DNA of 64,000 bases from Malus domestica (Eukaryota > Streptophyta > Magnoliopsida > Rosales > Rosaceae). Under the pieces are notes generated by a model, which saw nothing but the letters and a program-made list of their open reading frames with translations, ran no database searches and was not told the origin of the DNA. The translations under genes and the position numbers were made by a program. Numbering within the stretch: position 1 is the stretch's first letter; the number at the start of each line of letters is the position of its first letter. Shown here piece by piece: positions 1-10,900 of the stretch. The stretch lies in NCBI RefSeq assembly GCF_042453785.1, contig NC_091677.1:6543501-6607500 (forward strand), given 5' to 3'.

Positions 1-1324
1 AAATGTTTATAACAAAATATATTACAATAAATGAAATGAAAATGAAATCAAATTAATACATTAAAAATTAGGAAGAAAAAGAGAAATAATTAAAAAATCA
101 AAATATAATTAATAAATGAGGTTATTAATGTATCAAGGGACTAAAATTAGATTTCGATCTTACTCATGCTTTTAATCTAAACGTCATTTTTGCCATAGAT
201 TAAAATGAAGTTTTCTATATTCATTATCTAAACTACCTATTAGATAATGGATACTATGGCGGCCATGGAACTGTAGGAACACTATGGTGTTTGAAAAGAA
301 GAATGTTCATCCCATGGATGCAGTAATGATATTACAACAACATTGAGATGAGTTTTAGAAGATGAAAAATGGGCAATGATGGTAGATGTAGTGAGGCATC
401 CACGCTTATTTCTACATCTTTTCCCACATCTTGAGAACGGTGACCTTTTCGTATACTTAAGCTTAATTGTGATCACTGGCGGAGCTACACCCACGGCTAC
501 AGTGGGCTGTAGCCTAGGGAGGATTTTAACAAACTGCTGGTATAATAGTTTATATATGAGTTTGTTGTTGCTTATTGTATGTATAATAGCCCATCAAAAT
601 CCTGCCAAAACTATTAGTTAATGTGTTTCTTAATTTATAAATAATACTTTTATTACCTTATATATTATTTTATTATTTTTAGACTAAAAGTAAAAATGGT
701 AAATTAATACATAATTAGGTTTCTCCTATTCCCCATGCTTTTTACCCTATTCGTTCAAAACAAAAAAAATTAAACCCTCTACCCTAAGAAAAGAAAAACT
801 ATAAATCACCATCAAATTATTTTCTAATGAAATTCAACACTAGGTATGCTCTTCATGTCTTCATTTAACTTATTTCTTGATTCAATTGTTAGGTTAATTT
901 TTTTTAGTCCTTGAATTTGTCTATTAGGGTTAAAGATTATGGGAATAGTCCATGTTTCATGGTTCTTGTATTTGTAACTAAAAAAAAGGGCTCAACAACA
1001 ATATCGATTCTAATAATAACAAAAGATTTCAATTTCATTCCATATATCTACGGCACGACTTGAATTGGTATCCCCTAACCTTTTTTTTCTTTTGGGTACT
1101 TGTTATCAACAAAAGTGATAATATTTGTTCTCTTTCTATTGCTTTTTTGTATGCATGTTTTATTTGTGTAAAAATTAGTTGGAAAGTAATTAATAAACTT
1201 GTTTGGATTAGTACTTCATGTTCTTACTTTTATGTAGATTACTATATAATTTTATGTAGGCAAAAAATAATAATTCATAAGATTACATGCTAATAATTTA
1301 AGTTAGCCCACCCAAGAAAAATTT
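1..1324. other. AT-rich intergenic sequence, no gene seen
   Basis: No open frame here resembles a known protein. The sequence is AT-rich with homopolymer runs. A short stretch near 478-520 (GGCGGAGCTACACCC) looks like the kind of sequence found at the edge of some plant hAT-like repeats, but no element could be bounded. Confidence 0.5.
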
Positions 1325-1603
1325 TATGGCTCCGTTATTGATTGTGATGGAGCATGGAGCAAGGGGAGAGGGAGCTTTGCATGGGTAGTAAGGGATTTTA
1401 CAGGTATTTTTCTGGGGGCGGGTGGGTTCGGGAACTTTCCTTGCAATCCTAGTTTAATGGCGGAAGCGGAAGCAATAAGGGCGGCTATTTTTTCATGTGT
1501 GGAGAAAAGATTTTCCGATATACAGTTGGAGTTAGATTTTAAGTGTTCTGTGGGGATGATTACTGGTGCTTTGCACCAAAGGCTATGCTTGAAGGTATCT
1601 TGA
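1325..1603 (+). pseudogene. RNase H-like (RVT_3) domain remnant of a non-LTR retroelement
   Basis: Read on the plus strand, frame starting 1325, the sequence gives about 90 codons without a stop until TGA at 1601-1603. It includes CDGAWSKGRGSFAWVVRD, then MAEAEAIRAAI, then a stretch ending in LELDFK. This is the plant RNase H-like pattern: an Asp in the first strand, a Glu in MAEAEAIRAA, and a later Asp. The domain is found at the end of LINE-type polyproteins and in related single-domain genes. No start codon, upstream reverse transcriptase or downstream part is present, so I read it as a decayed fragment. Confidence 0.65.
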
Positions 1604-1959
1604 TGCAATAGGGTGTGTATTCAATTGAAATTTTGAGTGATTTAAAAGAATTTATAAATTCATGGATTTTGATGGGTTTAATTGATTTGTAGAAATTTTA
1701 TGTAAAATTTTGATTTAATTCCTTCGAAATTTTAGGGGGAGAGGTGAGATTGTGCATTCTTCAAATATAGTATGAAATCTCTCAAATTTCTTTAAATTCC
1801 TCACCTTTAAAAAAAAATTTAAAAAATTCTTTTTTTTTAATAAACGATATTATCTATAATAAGGGGGAAAATGATGGGTTTAACCTCAGACTAGCAATAA
1901 TATGGTTTAAATTCGTTTTCTCACTTACAAGTGAATAGAAATACCACTCAACTTAAATT
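1604..1959. other. intergenic, no feature seen
   Basis: AT-rich sequence without a convincing coding frame. A segment around 1860-1940 resembles the sequence at 21720-21860 in opposite orientation. Confidence 0.4.
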
Positions 1960-2530
1960 AAGCATGTGTGAATCTGATATTTGGAGGCGGCCGGCAAATG
2001 CGAGGATTGAGACTAGTGCACGTGAGAGTCTTAATCATGTTGAAGGAAAAGTCACAAAATGTCTATTCATTATGTCTTTTGCTAGCTTCCAAAGTCTCCA
2101 GTATATTTTTCCGCTTGTGTCGTGACCCATGGTTCCATGTGGGCAACAAAACAACTCCAAAGTCCAAGCCCATCCAAATCAGCAGGGCCATTCGATGGGC
2201 GGTGGGCACCTGTACACGGATAAGGATTGTTTGCCCTCCTAGTTGTGGTGCCATTCTATGCCCTCCTATTTTGTGTGGTCACGGTTAAGCCACGTCAATA
2301 TTTTATATTAATTTTTTAATGAGATAATAAGACAAAAAATAATAAAAATATAAAATATTGACGTGATTTAACCGTGACCGCATAAAATAGGAGGGCATGG
2401 AAGGGCACCACAACTAGGAGGGCAGACAATCCTTGTCCCTTGTACACCTAAAGCGATATGACATCAGGCTGCCACGTAAGGGTGATTAGTCTCGGAAGAT
2501 GTCGTCTTCACAACCACTTCTCCTTTATGC
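1960..2530 (-). repeat. Inverted copy of the spacer segment 21280-21710
   Basis: The reverse complement of 21280-21710 can be followed almost base for base through this stretch. Shared landmarks are the GTCGTGACCCATG region, the CTTAATCATGTTGAAGG region and the GACGACATCTTCCG region. The same segment is present at 54440-54800. The copy is interrupted by a 223-bp foldback element at 2218-2440. It lies outside the tandem terpene synthase block and in the opposite orientation. Confidence 0.75.
2218..2440. mobile_element. Foldback MITE with about 100-bp inverted arms
   Basis: The left arm starts GGATAAGGATTGTTTGCC. The right arm ends in the near-complement GGCAGACAATCCTTGTCC, and the two arms stay complementary for about 100 bp each around a short AT-rich loop. 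The element is flanked by TGTACAC at 2211-2217 and 2441-2447, a likely target duplication. The unoccupied form of the site is seen (inverted) at about 21362-21382. No coding capacity. A related copy is at 54872-55066. Confidence 0.8.
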
Positions 2531-2787
2531 AAAATCCCAATATACCAATACTTAGAGCAGTTCCACTCCTAACACAAATACGTTAGCACTCAGCTCATTT
2601 ATCCACTCAGTAAACAGTGATAGACCGCAATGAACAGTAATAGGTCAAATGCATCTCCACCTCTAAAAAAATGCATGGCACAAACGATCTCCATCCCTAC
2701 AAAATGTGTTGGCACCCAACCCATTTTAAATTTTAAAAATTTTTTTTATAAAAGAATAAATAAATAAATAAATAGTTTTAATTTCAG

Positions 2788-3115
2788 ATAAGATTTTTAA
2801 CCAATTTCGTCACGTCACGTGTCATTATCTGAACGTACTATTTTGTGAATAGATTTCCGTTAAGATTTTTAACCAATCCTAACACGTCACGTGTCACTAT
2901 CTGTTTACAATAATTTAGCCAAAATTATGATATGATTTTCAACCAATCTTATTATGTCACATGTCATTATTCGAACGTACTATTTTGTGGATAGATTTCC
3001 GATAAGATTTTCAACCAATCCCGACGCGCCAAGTGTTACTTCTTGTTTGCAATAATTTAGCTAATATTTCGATAAGATTTTCAACCAATCACGTTCTGCC
3101 ACGTGGCATTGTCCA
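2788..3115 (+). repeat. Tandem CCAAT/CACGTG promoter-type repeats
   Basis: Five imperfect units of about 70 bp start near 2788, 2860, 2932, 3003 and 3073. Each opens with a form of AAGATTTTCAACCAATC. Most are followed by CACGTG-like cores (CACGTGTC, CACATGTC, CACGTGGC). Odd and even units resemble each other more than their neighbours, so the higher-order period is about 143 bp. The array sits directly upstream of a TATA-like box and the ORF at 3250. Confidence 0.7.
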
Positions 3116-3249
3116 AAACCTCATCCTTTCTTTCTTTTTTTGTCCATATAAACCCTACATCTCCACATCCATCCTCACACCAAACTCAATCCTTCTTTTT
3201 AGCTCAGAATCCTTCTTCATCGTTTTCAAATCTTGAGTTTTTTTTTACA

Positions 3250-3411
3250 ATGCCTTCTTTAAGGAGAGTGCATAAACAATTTGAGGAGCAAAATAAAAGA
3301 TTGTTGGCACAACAGGAAGAATTGATCAATCTCGAGGAAGGTGGAGGTGGAGATGAGTCTTTCGCAATGGAGGAGGATGAGAATGATGACCATAGAAGGC
3401 AGATGGCCTAA
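3250..3411 (+). pseudogene. Short ORF of a Harbinger-like remnant, function not established
   Basis: The frame encodes 53 residues starting MPSLRRVHKQFEEQNKRLL and continuing as a charged helical segment rich in Glu and Gln, with an acidic patch. It ends in TAA at 3409-3411, after which the frame continues for about 20 codons (CRVMEAVGQIAQ) to TAG. The stop may be a mutated CAA. I do not recognise the family with certainty. The surroundings suggest the N-terminal part of a transposon protein. Confidence 0.4.
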
Positions 3412-3480
3412 CAGTCCTGCCGTGTTATGGAAGCTGTGGGTCAGATAGCCCAAACGTGCTGCAAACTTCGATAGAAAAAG

Positions 3481-4148
3481 GGAAAGACGAGGTAGAAAGT
3501 GCAGAAAATATTGAAATGTAGAAAGTGTAGAAAATATTGAAATGTGTTGAAATGAGGGTTAGGTATTTATAGGGAAAAAAAATTTAAAATTTTTCTGTAT
3601 TTTTTTTTAAATTTTCATAATTTTTAATTACTTTTAATTTAGTTAATTAATCTTCCACATTTTTTACTAGTTAAAAAAAATCTCATATACTCATTTTGGT
3701 TACTCTTTCTATGGATATCAACTATCAAGAAACAAAGCTGGAGAGATGTCAAAAGCCAAAAGAACTTCCAAAAAAAAAAAAAAAAAAAAGAGAGAAAGAA
3801 AAAGGAAACAGTGACGAGAGAGAGAGATGGATGGAAGAGGTGACAATTTTATTTGATAATCAATTCAATACCCTTTACGGACAATTTAATTATATATAAT
3901 TTATGTCTCTTTGAAATTGTTTTCTCATACATACATAGTATATCAACTATATATGTTGCTCTTACTACTCATCACTCTCCTTTACCCAGGTGTGTTTTTT
4001 TCACTCGTTTGTTATTTTGAATTTTGCTAACCCAATTGTTTATTTTTGCTTAATTGAAAAACTCAACTTGTGTTTGGAATTAGGGGAAGCAAAGCTTTAA
4101 CAAGTAGAAGCTTTCTGGCAAAGCTTCAAAACTGTCAAATAAAAAAAA
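3481..4148. other. intergenic, no feature seen
   Basis: AT-rich DNA with a 21-base A run near 3769 and no coding frame I can support. Confidence 0.4.
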
Positions 4149-4306
4149 GAAAATTAATGAAAATGTTTTGAAAACTTTGATTTTTAATGATAAAGACAAA
4201 AGAAAAAGTAAAGTGAATAGTACCAGGATTAACTTTTTAGTGTAAAAATATAATTTTTCATTAAAATGAACAGTACCAAAAACTTTTTATTAAAATTCTC
4301 AATAAA
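4149..4306. mobile_element. MITE of the GGGAACTTTAACG family, degenerate copy
   Basis: It carries the family internal order: an AATTAATGAAAATG-like end, AAGTGAATAGTACCAGG, ACTTTTTAGTGTAAAAAT, then a decayed other end. It is the most diverged of the eight copies. No target duplication could be fixed. Confidence 0.7.
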
Positions 4307-4970
4307 AAATGGGACGTACCCACTAGGATGCCTATCACCAACTATCTTCATCACATTGTTTTTTATTTTTTATTTTTGGAATTAAATTCCGACACAACAA
4401 AAAAGCTAAGCAACCCTAGTTGCTGTTTTCCAAAAAAAAAAAAAAAAAAGCAACCCTAGTTGCTTTGAAGTCGTGTGGAGTATTGTGACTGTGAACTCTG
4501 TAGAGCTTCCCTTCACAATAAATCTTGTTCCATTATGATAATACATTTTTCTTGGGATTAGATACCCAAACAAATGATACGTATACATGATTTTCTTTCC
4601 CTGCAATAAATTCGGAACCCAATCCATTTTTTGCTGTTTATTTTCTTTATGAAATGGGAATAGGGAAAGGGGAGAGAAATGTGAAAAGACACTAAAGATA
4701 AAAGGTATTTTCGTAACTTAGAGTCCAGAAGAAAAAAAAGTAAATGATGTTATTTTCCATATGTATTAATTTTTGTCTCTCGTTGACATGTTTAAAAAGT
4801 ATAATCTCAATATAAAATTAAGTATTAAAAATATACTTTATGTGTAATTTTTTTCTAAAAAAAAATGAAGAAGGTTTTTTTCTTTAAACCCACTTCTCTT
4901 CTCCCACTTTAAAATCACCCCCTAAACCGCTTCTTCAAAGTTCCAGGCCCAAATTTTTTTTTACAAGTTA
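4307..4970. other. intergenic, no feature seen
   Basis: AT-rich spacer with a short direct repeat (AAGCAACCCTAGTTGCT at about 4408 and 4449) flanking an A run. No gene. Confidence 0.4.
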
Positions 4971-5105
4971 TATATATATATATATATCAATTCAAATCAT
5001 GCTTCACATATTCATAATCATAAGTATGCTATACCAAGATATTAACATGATAAGTAACTCAGGTGAAAATAAATTTATGGAAAATAACACATTAGCCGGA
5101 ACCCC
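4971..5105. repeat. Repeat also found at 36110-36320, ending at a sharp junction
   Basis: An AT dinucleotide run followed by a stretch ending AGCCGGAACCCCTG matches 36110-36320. The match stops at about 5105, where copia gag sequence begins. This looks like a recombination or deletion junction. Confidence 0.6.
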
Positions 5106-5768
5106 TGCATTGCCTGCAATCAATAGCAATATGTCCATTTTTACCACAAATTTGACATTTTTGAACCACTTGAGTGTTACCAGATCTATATATTTAAGTG
5201 ACTACAGTATGGCCTTTCCTCATGCAAATTTGACATTCAGGAACAATCTTTTTCTATTAGATGTGTAGCCAGACCAAAAGTTACCATTTTTAGGACCATT
5301 AAACTTGGATTTATAACCACTAGAACCCTTGCCTCTATATCCATTATTATTACCAAAACATCAATTCCCTTGCCCATTGTAGTTATTTTGTCCTTGACCA
5401 CCAAAACTGTTATGCCCTTGTCCATTAAACTGATTTCCAGGAGATGTAAAACCAAAAAAAGAAGAAGAATTATTCTGTGAAAAGACTGGAGCTTGAGAAA
5501 ACCCCATATTAGATGGTTTAGGAGCAACAAACCCAAAACCAAAATTCTGGAGAAATGAAGCATAATTAAGCAACCCTTGAGCTTGGAAAAGATGCAAAAG
5601 CAGTTGACACAACACTAGATGCAGATAAACCAGCATTAGTATACATAGTAGCCATACTATGAACAAGAGATTGCATCATAGTTTCAAGATTCTTCTCTAC
5701 CCCTAACAATTGAGTTCGGAATTCTTTCAAAGTAATAGGTGTGTCTCTGGCAAGAATAAAAGTTCAAA

Positions 5769-6071
5769 TCATATCAAATCGGCAGGTAATCCTGTCAAAA
5801 CTGCTATAACAACATCATTATCTATGATCTTTTCACCAGCTGCAGTAAGTTTGTCTTTAATAACCTTCATCCTTAACAAGTATTTATCCACATTATCACC
5901 ACCTTTCTGAATGATATGTAACTCTGCCTTTAAGTGATTAACACTAGCACTAGAAATAGACATATATCTATTTTGCAAAGCAGTCCAAACTTCATGAGAA
6001 GTCTTACACCCAACCACATGCTCAATAGCATCATCACTAAGTGTAGCAATAAGAAGACTAAGCAATGGCAT
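5769..6071 (-). pseudogene. copia gag, middle part (UBN2-type)
   Basis: Encodes [19 protein letters not shown], a conserved helix of plant copia Gag, followed by TSHEVWTALQNRYMSIS and the GDNVDKYLLRMK segment. The frame upstream reads WVKTD, which in uninterrupted relatives would follow directly on the TTYK at the end of the N-terminal piece. Here the atpB fragment separates the two. Confidence 0.8.
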
Positions 6072-6092
6072 ATCTGTCTTGACCCAAATGGC

Positions 6093-6330
6093 CTACTGCT
6101 TTAATTCCTGTTTCAAAAATAGATAATTTTGTATCTAACTGTATAAAGGCAAGCGCAGATGTATGAATAGGAGATGTTATGCGAGTATCTACAGGACCTA
6201 AATTATCAACCGGCTCTCCAAGAACGTTGAAAATTCGTCCTAGAGTCGCTCCACCGACTGGAACACTTAAAGGAGCTCCAGTGTCAATCATTTCCATTCC
6301 TCTCTTTAGACCATCTGTAGCACTCATAGC
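6093..6330 (-). pseudogene. atpB: Chloroplast atpB fragment captured inside copia gag
   Basis: Translation gives [20 protein letters not shown], then [19 protein letters not shown], then [15 protein letters not shown] and [16 protein letters not shown]. This is the plastid ATP synthase beta subunit, about residues 90-170 of some 498. Similarity stops abruptly at both ends, and the surrounding sequence is copia gag. The piece lies in the same orientation as gag. It carries a few substitutions but stays open as a short frame. It can have no ATP synthase role: the Walker A nucleotide-binding region lies beyond the captured part. Confidence 0.93.
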
Positions 6331-6542
6331 GTTTTATAAGTAGTGCTAATTTCTTTAGTAACCTCCATCTCAAAATTAAGCACATATTTAGGAGGGCACA
6401 CAAATTCACCAGTGAAATGATCAAAGAGATCATATCCACGAAGCACTGAGCAAAACTGAAAATTCCACTTAATGAAATTATCATCATTCAACTTGATTGT
6501 TAACATCCCTAAAAGATTCTCAAGCTTCACTGACTCAGACAT
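6324..6542 (-). pseudogene. copia gag, N-terminal stub of 72 residues
   Basis: Starts MSESVKLENLLGMLTIKLND and continues with NFIKWNFQFCSVLRGYDLFD, the typical Gag opening of this copia lineage. The frame ends with TGA, whose bases overlap the ATG of the atpB fragment (ATGA). Matching stubs are at 34402-34620 and 45678-45896. Confidence 0.8.
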
Positions 6543-7325
6543 GATTACGTAGCAACAATATCAATCAAGAATCACAACCACAAACCAAGAAGATGAAATC
6601 GGAAAAAATCACCGACTTCGGAGAAAAACCCAGATGTAAAACTCAAATTTCGCGTCCAAAATTTCACAAAGAAGAACAATCAACTAACAATACTGGATGA
6701 ACAACTGGTTATCGACCTTAATTCATCACAGAAATCATGTGAATTGGCATCAGCCTTCAAGAACGCTTCAATAGCATATAATCTGAAATGATCTAATCAA
6801 TCAAGCTGTCTGGGCATCGGCCTTGAATTCAGACAAGCTACTACTATAGTCTTGAACAAAGAAACAAGATCCGAAAAAAAAATTCCCAAAATTTACAATT
6901 TACCAGATGACTGAAGTCGAGGAGAGAGACCACCAAACCTCGAAGAACACCATAGCGGAAAAAAAAAAAATCACCAAGAACCCATCACGCAAGCAAAGTG
7001 GCTCTGAGATACCATATTAACACTAAGATCAATATTACAGAAAGAAGAAATGCAGACGATCAAAAAGAAGAAACTTAAAATACAAGACAACTTGTATTTC
7101 TCAGAAAATGCAACAGTACATTACAAGAGAGGGAAAATCCCTTTTATACATTCTGTTTACAACCGCTTAGCATATGGAAATTCGAAGAAATTATATGTTG
7201 AGCAATCTTTTGCTTGTGAAACTTAAACCCTGATTAGATTACTCGTTAAATATATTGAGTGGGCAAAGGTGCTTTAAGGTGCTTTATTAATAACAAAATC
7301 AGGCTTTAAGGTGCTTTATTATATA

Positions 7326-7478
7326 GGAAAACTAATGAAAAAAGTTTGAAAATTTTGAGTTTTAACTATAAGGACAAAATAAAGGGTAAAATGAATAGTA
7401 TCATAATTGACTTTTTAATGTAAAAATGTGGTTTTTCGTTAAAATGAACAATACCGGGAGCTTTTCGTTAAAGTTCCC
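7326..7478. mobile_element. MITE of the GGGAACTTTAACG family
   Basis: The ends are GGAAAACTAATGAAAA and its imperfect complement ending TTAAAGTTCCC. TTATTATATA is repeated directly at 7316-7325 and 7479-7488, a 10-bp target duplication. The paralogous copy is at 46680-46831, so this insertion predates the block duplication. Confidence 0.85.
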
Positions 7479-7983
7479 TTATTATATATCTACCTAGACA
7501 GCCTTCATTTAAGATGAAATCTGGTTGGTATGTAAAACAAGATTTAAAAATATGTTACAAGTTATCTTCCTAATTGATTTACTTTTAGGGAATTGTTATA
7601 GGTATTCCAATAATCTAATTGTGCACTCTAAATTAACTTTCTACACTTAAAATGAAAGATAATCTTAAGAAGAGTGCACCATTGAATTTTTAGAATACCA
7701 ATAATAGTTTGCTAGCAAAAAGGGGAAGCAAGCAAAATAATATGTACAATACTCTTTGGAACAATTCCACTCATAAACATTATTATACATCAACAAAACC
7801 ATGCATACGCATCATTTGCCAGATATAATAAGCTTCAACATAAAACTAATTGGCAACATGAAGACTGAGAGTAATCTAACTTATTTATAAGCTCATTCAA
7901 AGTCTATCCCCTCTTATCAATGTGGAATTCACTCTAAGGTGACTAACTAGCCTTTTTCACTCTCATCTTTTTATTCATCTGCT

Positions 7984-10900
7984 TTACAAAGTAAATAATT
8001 TATAATTTATTTCTGCACTAACATGACGAGTGCACGAAGCTAAAGGAGGAGTGTTAACCCCAGTAGCCGGAATAGATGCAAACCTTGAAATTCCGAAATC
8101 TCGTAAAATAGTTGGTTTTCTCAGCTTAAGTGACAAGACCTCATATCCAAAGTAAGGTTTGGCCACAAATTCTTTCCTTAAGTTCCCTTGGACTTTCACA
8201 ACACAAGTAGTCTGGGATTTTCCATAGCTAGCCAAGCTTTTAGGTTTATCCTTCTTTAATATTCCTTGTGCATCCATCCTCAAAGGATCATAAATCGCTT
8301 TGTTGATGTCCGCAAGCAATTCTGTTGGGGAGTCATATGCATTTGTAGAATTGAAAAACATATGAAAGGCTTTGAGGCAGGAGAGATGGAGTTTTTTGCA
8401 TGCCTTTGGCATATCATCCCCATTGATGCCATTATTCACCAGAGCCTGTTCTAGAAACTCTTTCTTCTTTTCATCCAATACCTTCTGTATAATCCCAATT
8501 GATTCTTCAGCCCCCAAATTGGGATTTCCCTTCATGTGTAGCAGAACAAGGTTTGGCTTCCCCTCCTCTTGCTCCCTCTGCAATGAAATCATTAAATTCA
8601 GTTTTCTCCATTAGTTAAGATTATACTAATTAACATGGTGACAACTAATCAAGAACGTGGTCATTATGAATTTCTCGTCCGAGAGATATTTCAGTCTGAT
8701 TATCCCACCACTACGTGAAGTTATCATTAATCTATTTACGCGAATTTTTTTTTTCAAAGCATGTTTTATTAAAGATATACTCTGGCTCCCTAATATAACA
8801 ATATAGTTGTTTACTACTATTATAATAGGTACATTAATAATATTATATGGCAGTGTGACGGTCACAATAAAAAATATCTCTTCCTATACCTGATAGCTTT
8901 GAATGTCGTTCAAAAGCCGTGTCAAAAGCATAAGTGAATTTGTAAGTGGATGACTTTGAGGGGACTTTAGGATCTCTAATCCTGGAGGTGTATCAAGTAG
9001 AAGAGCAGCTGTAAGAATAATAGTCTGTGAAGCAATGGAGCTTGTGGCTACTTGGAGGTACTCAACAATTGACAAGGGATGCCCATTTTTGCTCCATTCT
9101 GCTTCCTTTAACCAGCTTACAAATGCTTGATGCCACTAAATTCATTCGGCAAAGAGTAAAAAGAAGAATAAGTAACACTTTTTTATTTTTATTTTTTACA
9201 ATTATTTCAACTAAATTATTTTACCAAAAATCTTACTAGATCCTGAAGATAACTCTTTATGTCATATCCATTTTGTTTGAAGAATTGCCAAGAAATGTCA
9301 TCAACAAAATCTTTTAGAGACTTGAATATAGCTTTTCCATGTCCTTCTAGTCCTTTTTCCTGCCATCTGTACGATGTACAGATTTAATTAGTTAAAATAA
9401 TAACAAGAGTTACTTTAAATTTCTATACGTGGATTATATATTTCCGTCTTAGAACATGCATGTGAAATTCAACACATAACCCATGCACACACTAATCATA
9501 CATTAATATATTGTACCTCTCGACGGCATTGGCAAGAGCTTCCAATTCATTCATCAAACCTTCCTTGTCAAAAAAATCATCAGCAACTGTAACAAGGACT
9601 GCGGCTTTCACAAGTGCGGACCGTACATATGACAGGGAAGAATGTGATGCTGTTGAAGCAACTGCAAAATAACAGTACGCGGTTTTCTGTCTAGCAAACC
9701 CCATGTCAACAAGACCAATGTCCTTTGACCACCTGCATGATTAATTTTTCACCCACAACGGAAAAAGAAAAAGGTTTTCATGGTTAACTAATTCCAGTAT
9801 TAAAATTTAAAAAAAAATGGAAATTCTTTAGTGAAAGTGTAGAGAGTGAGTACGAACCTTTCTAACTCCTTTAATTCATTTCTGAATATGGACTGCCGTA
9901 GTGTATAGTTCTCTATAGCAAGTTGTAGCAGCATGGCATTGCTTTGACATGATAATCTGCAAGGTATTAATGAATTAAACTGCTTAATCCGAGATTTGAC
10001 TGCCTTAATCTATTCAATTAATTAGTATTAATTTAATTACCTGCAGGATAAATCCTTTCCTATCCATGGACCAGCAGGCTCTAATTTCGTCTCAATGAAC
10101 TTCCTGTGCTCCAGATGATCCAACCGAGCAAGCCATGGAATACTAATTTCATGCGTAATCTACTCAAGGGAGATATGCAACAAAATTAATCAGGAGATGA
10201 TCATTATCATTAAATAACTAATTATAATGATTGAATATATTTTCTTATTGCAATTTTTATTATATTTATTCTGAATATGTATACCTGGTCTTGCAAGCCA
10301 TTCATACTAGAAGGCCCGACCAGATTCTTAGAATCTTTTATTGTTTCCTTTTCTAGTATTCTTTTAGAGAATTCCTTAACATCCTCAAGCTCACTTTCTC
10401 CTGTAAAGGTCACATCAGTCGCCCTGTATACATTATACATGGCACTCAGAAAAGTTTCATGGTGCTCTTCTATGTACACCATCATATCTTCGTCATGAAG
10501 GAACCAGCAGAACTTCCCTGCAAATATTAACAAATTTTGGTATGTAAATTAATAAATAAACTGATTTTTTTTATTGATAAATGATATGATATATACAAAA
10601 TTATACAACGTATGCCTAGAGTGTCACAACAGAGTTACAACATCATAACGAGACTAGAAAAAACCAAGTTTCAAGTCATCACAAATATTATAATCTGAAA
10701 GCATGTACATAACAGCAATTAAGCATTAATTGATCCTTACGAGGAGATACTGTATAACCGTGAAGTCTGAGAAGTCGAAACGCAAGTGAATCTTTATATA
10801 GTTGAAGTGGCATGGCATGCTTTTCCTTGCTCTTTGGCTCTTCGCAACTGATGTAACTTCTGTTTTTTTTTAAAAAAAAAATTGATTAATTAACCAGTTA

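Larger units (their letters stand above)
2550..3480 (+). mobile_element. PIF/Harbinger-like remnant (left part)
   Basis: It begins near 2551 with TAGAGCAGTTCCACTCC, resembling the terminal GAGCAGTTCCA of the element ending at 39684. It contains a promoter-like region of direct repeats (2788-3115), a TATATAAACC box at about 3144 and a short ORF at 3250-3411. No matching right terminus was found before 4 kb, so the element is probably truncated. The family assignment rests on the terminal similarity and is tentative. Confidence 0.45.
5106..7190 (-). mobile_element. Ty1/copia fragment A (5' LTR end, PBS, gag, captured atpB)
   Basis: In minus orientation it holds an LTR end (about 7017-7190, with a TATAAAAGGG box), a primer-binding-like TGGTATCTCAGAGCCAC next to it, a gag start (6324-6542), a captured plastid atpB piece, the gag middle (5769-6071) and a CX2CX4HX4C zinc knuckle close to the left break. 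It matches 44464-46530 at high identity and carries the same atpB insertion. Protease and polymerase are absent. Several in-frame stops show it is not functional. Confidence 0.85.

Noticed and set aside
6058..6327. Functional ATP synthase gene
   Set aside because: Only a middle piece is present, without nucleotide-binding loop or termini, and it is embedded in gag.
8372..8614. Plus-strand frames antisense to TPS exon 12 (repeated in all four copies)
   Set aside because: Conservation is explained by the coding strand; no separate protein features.
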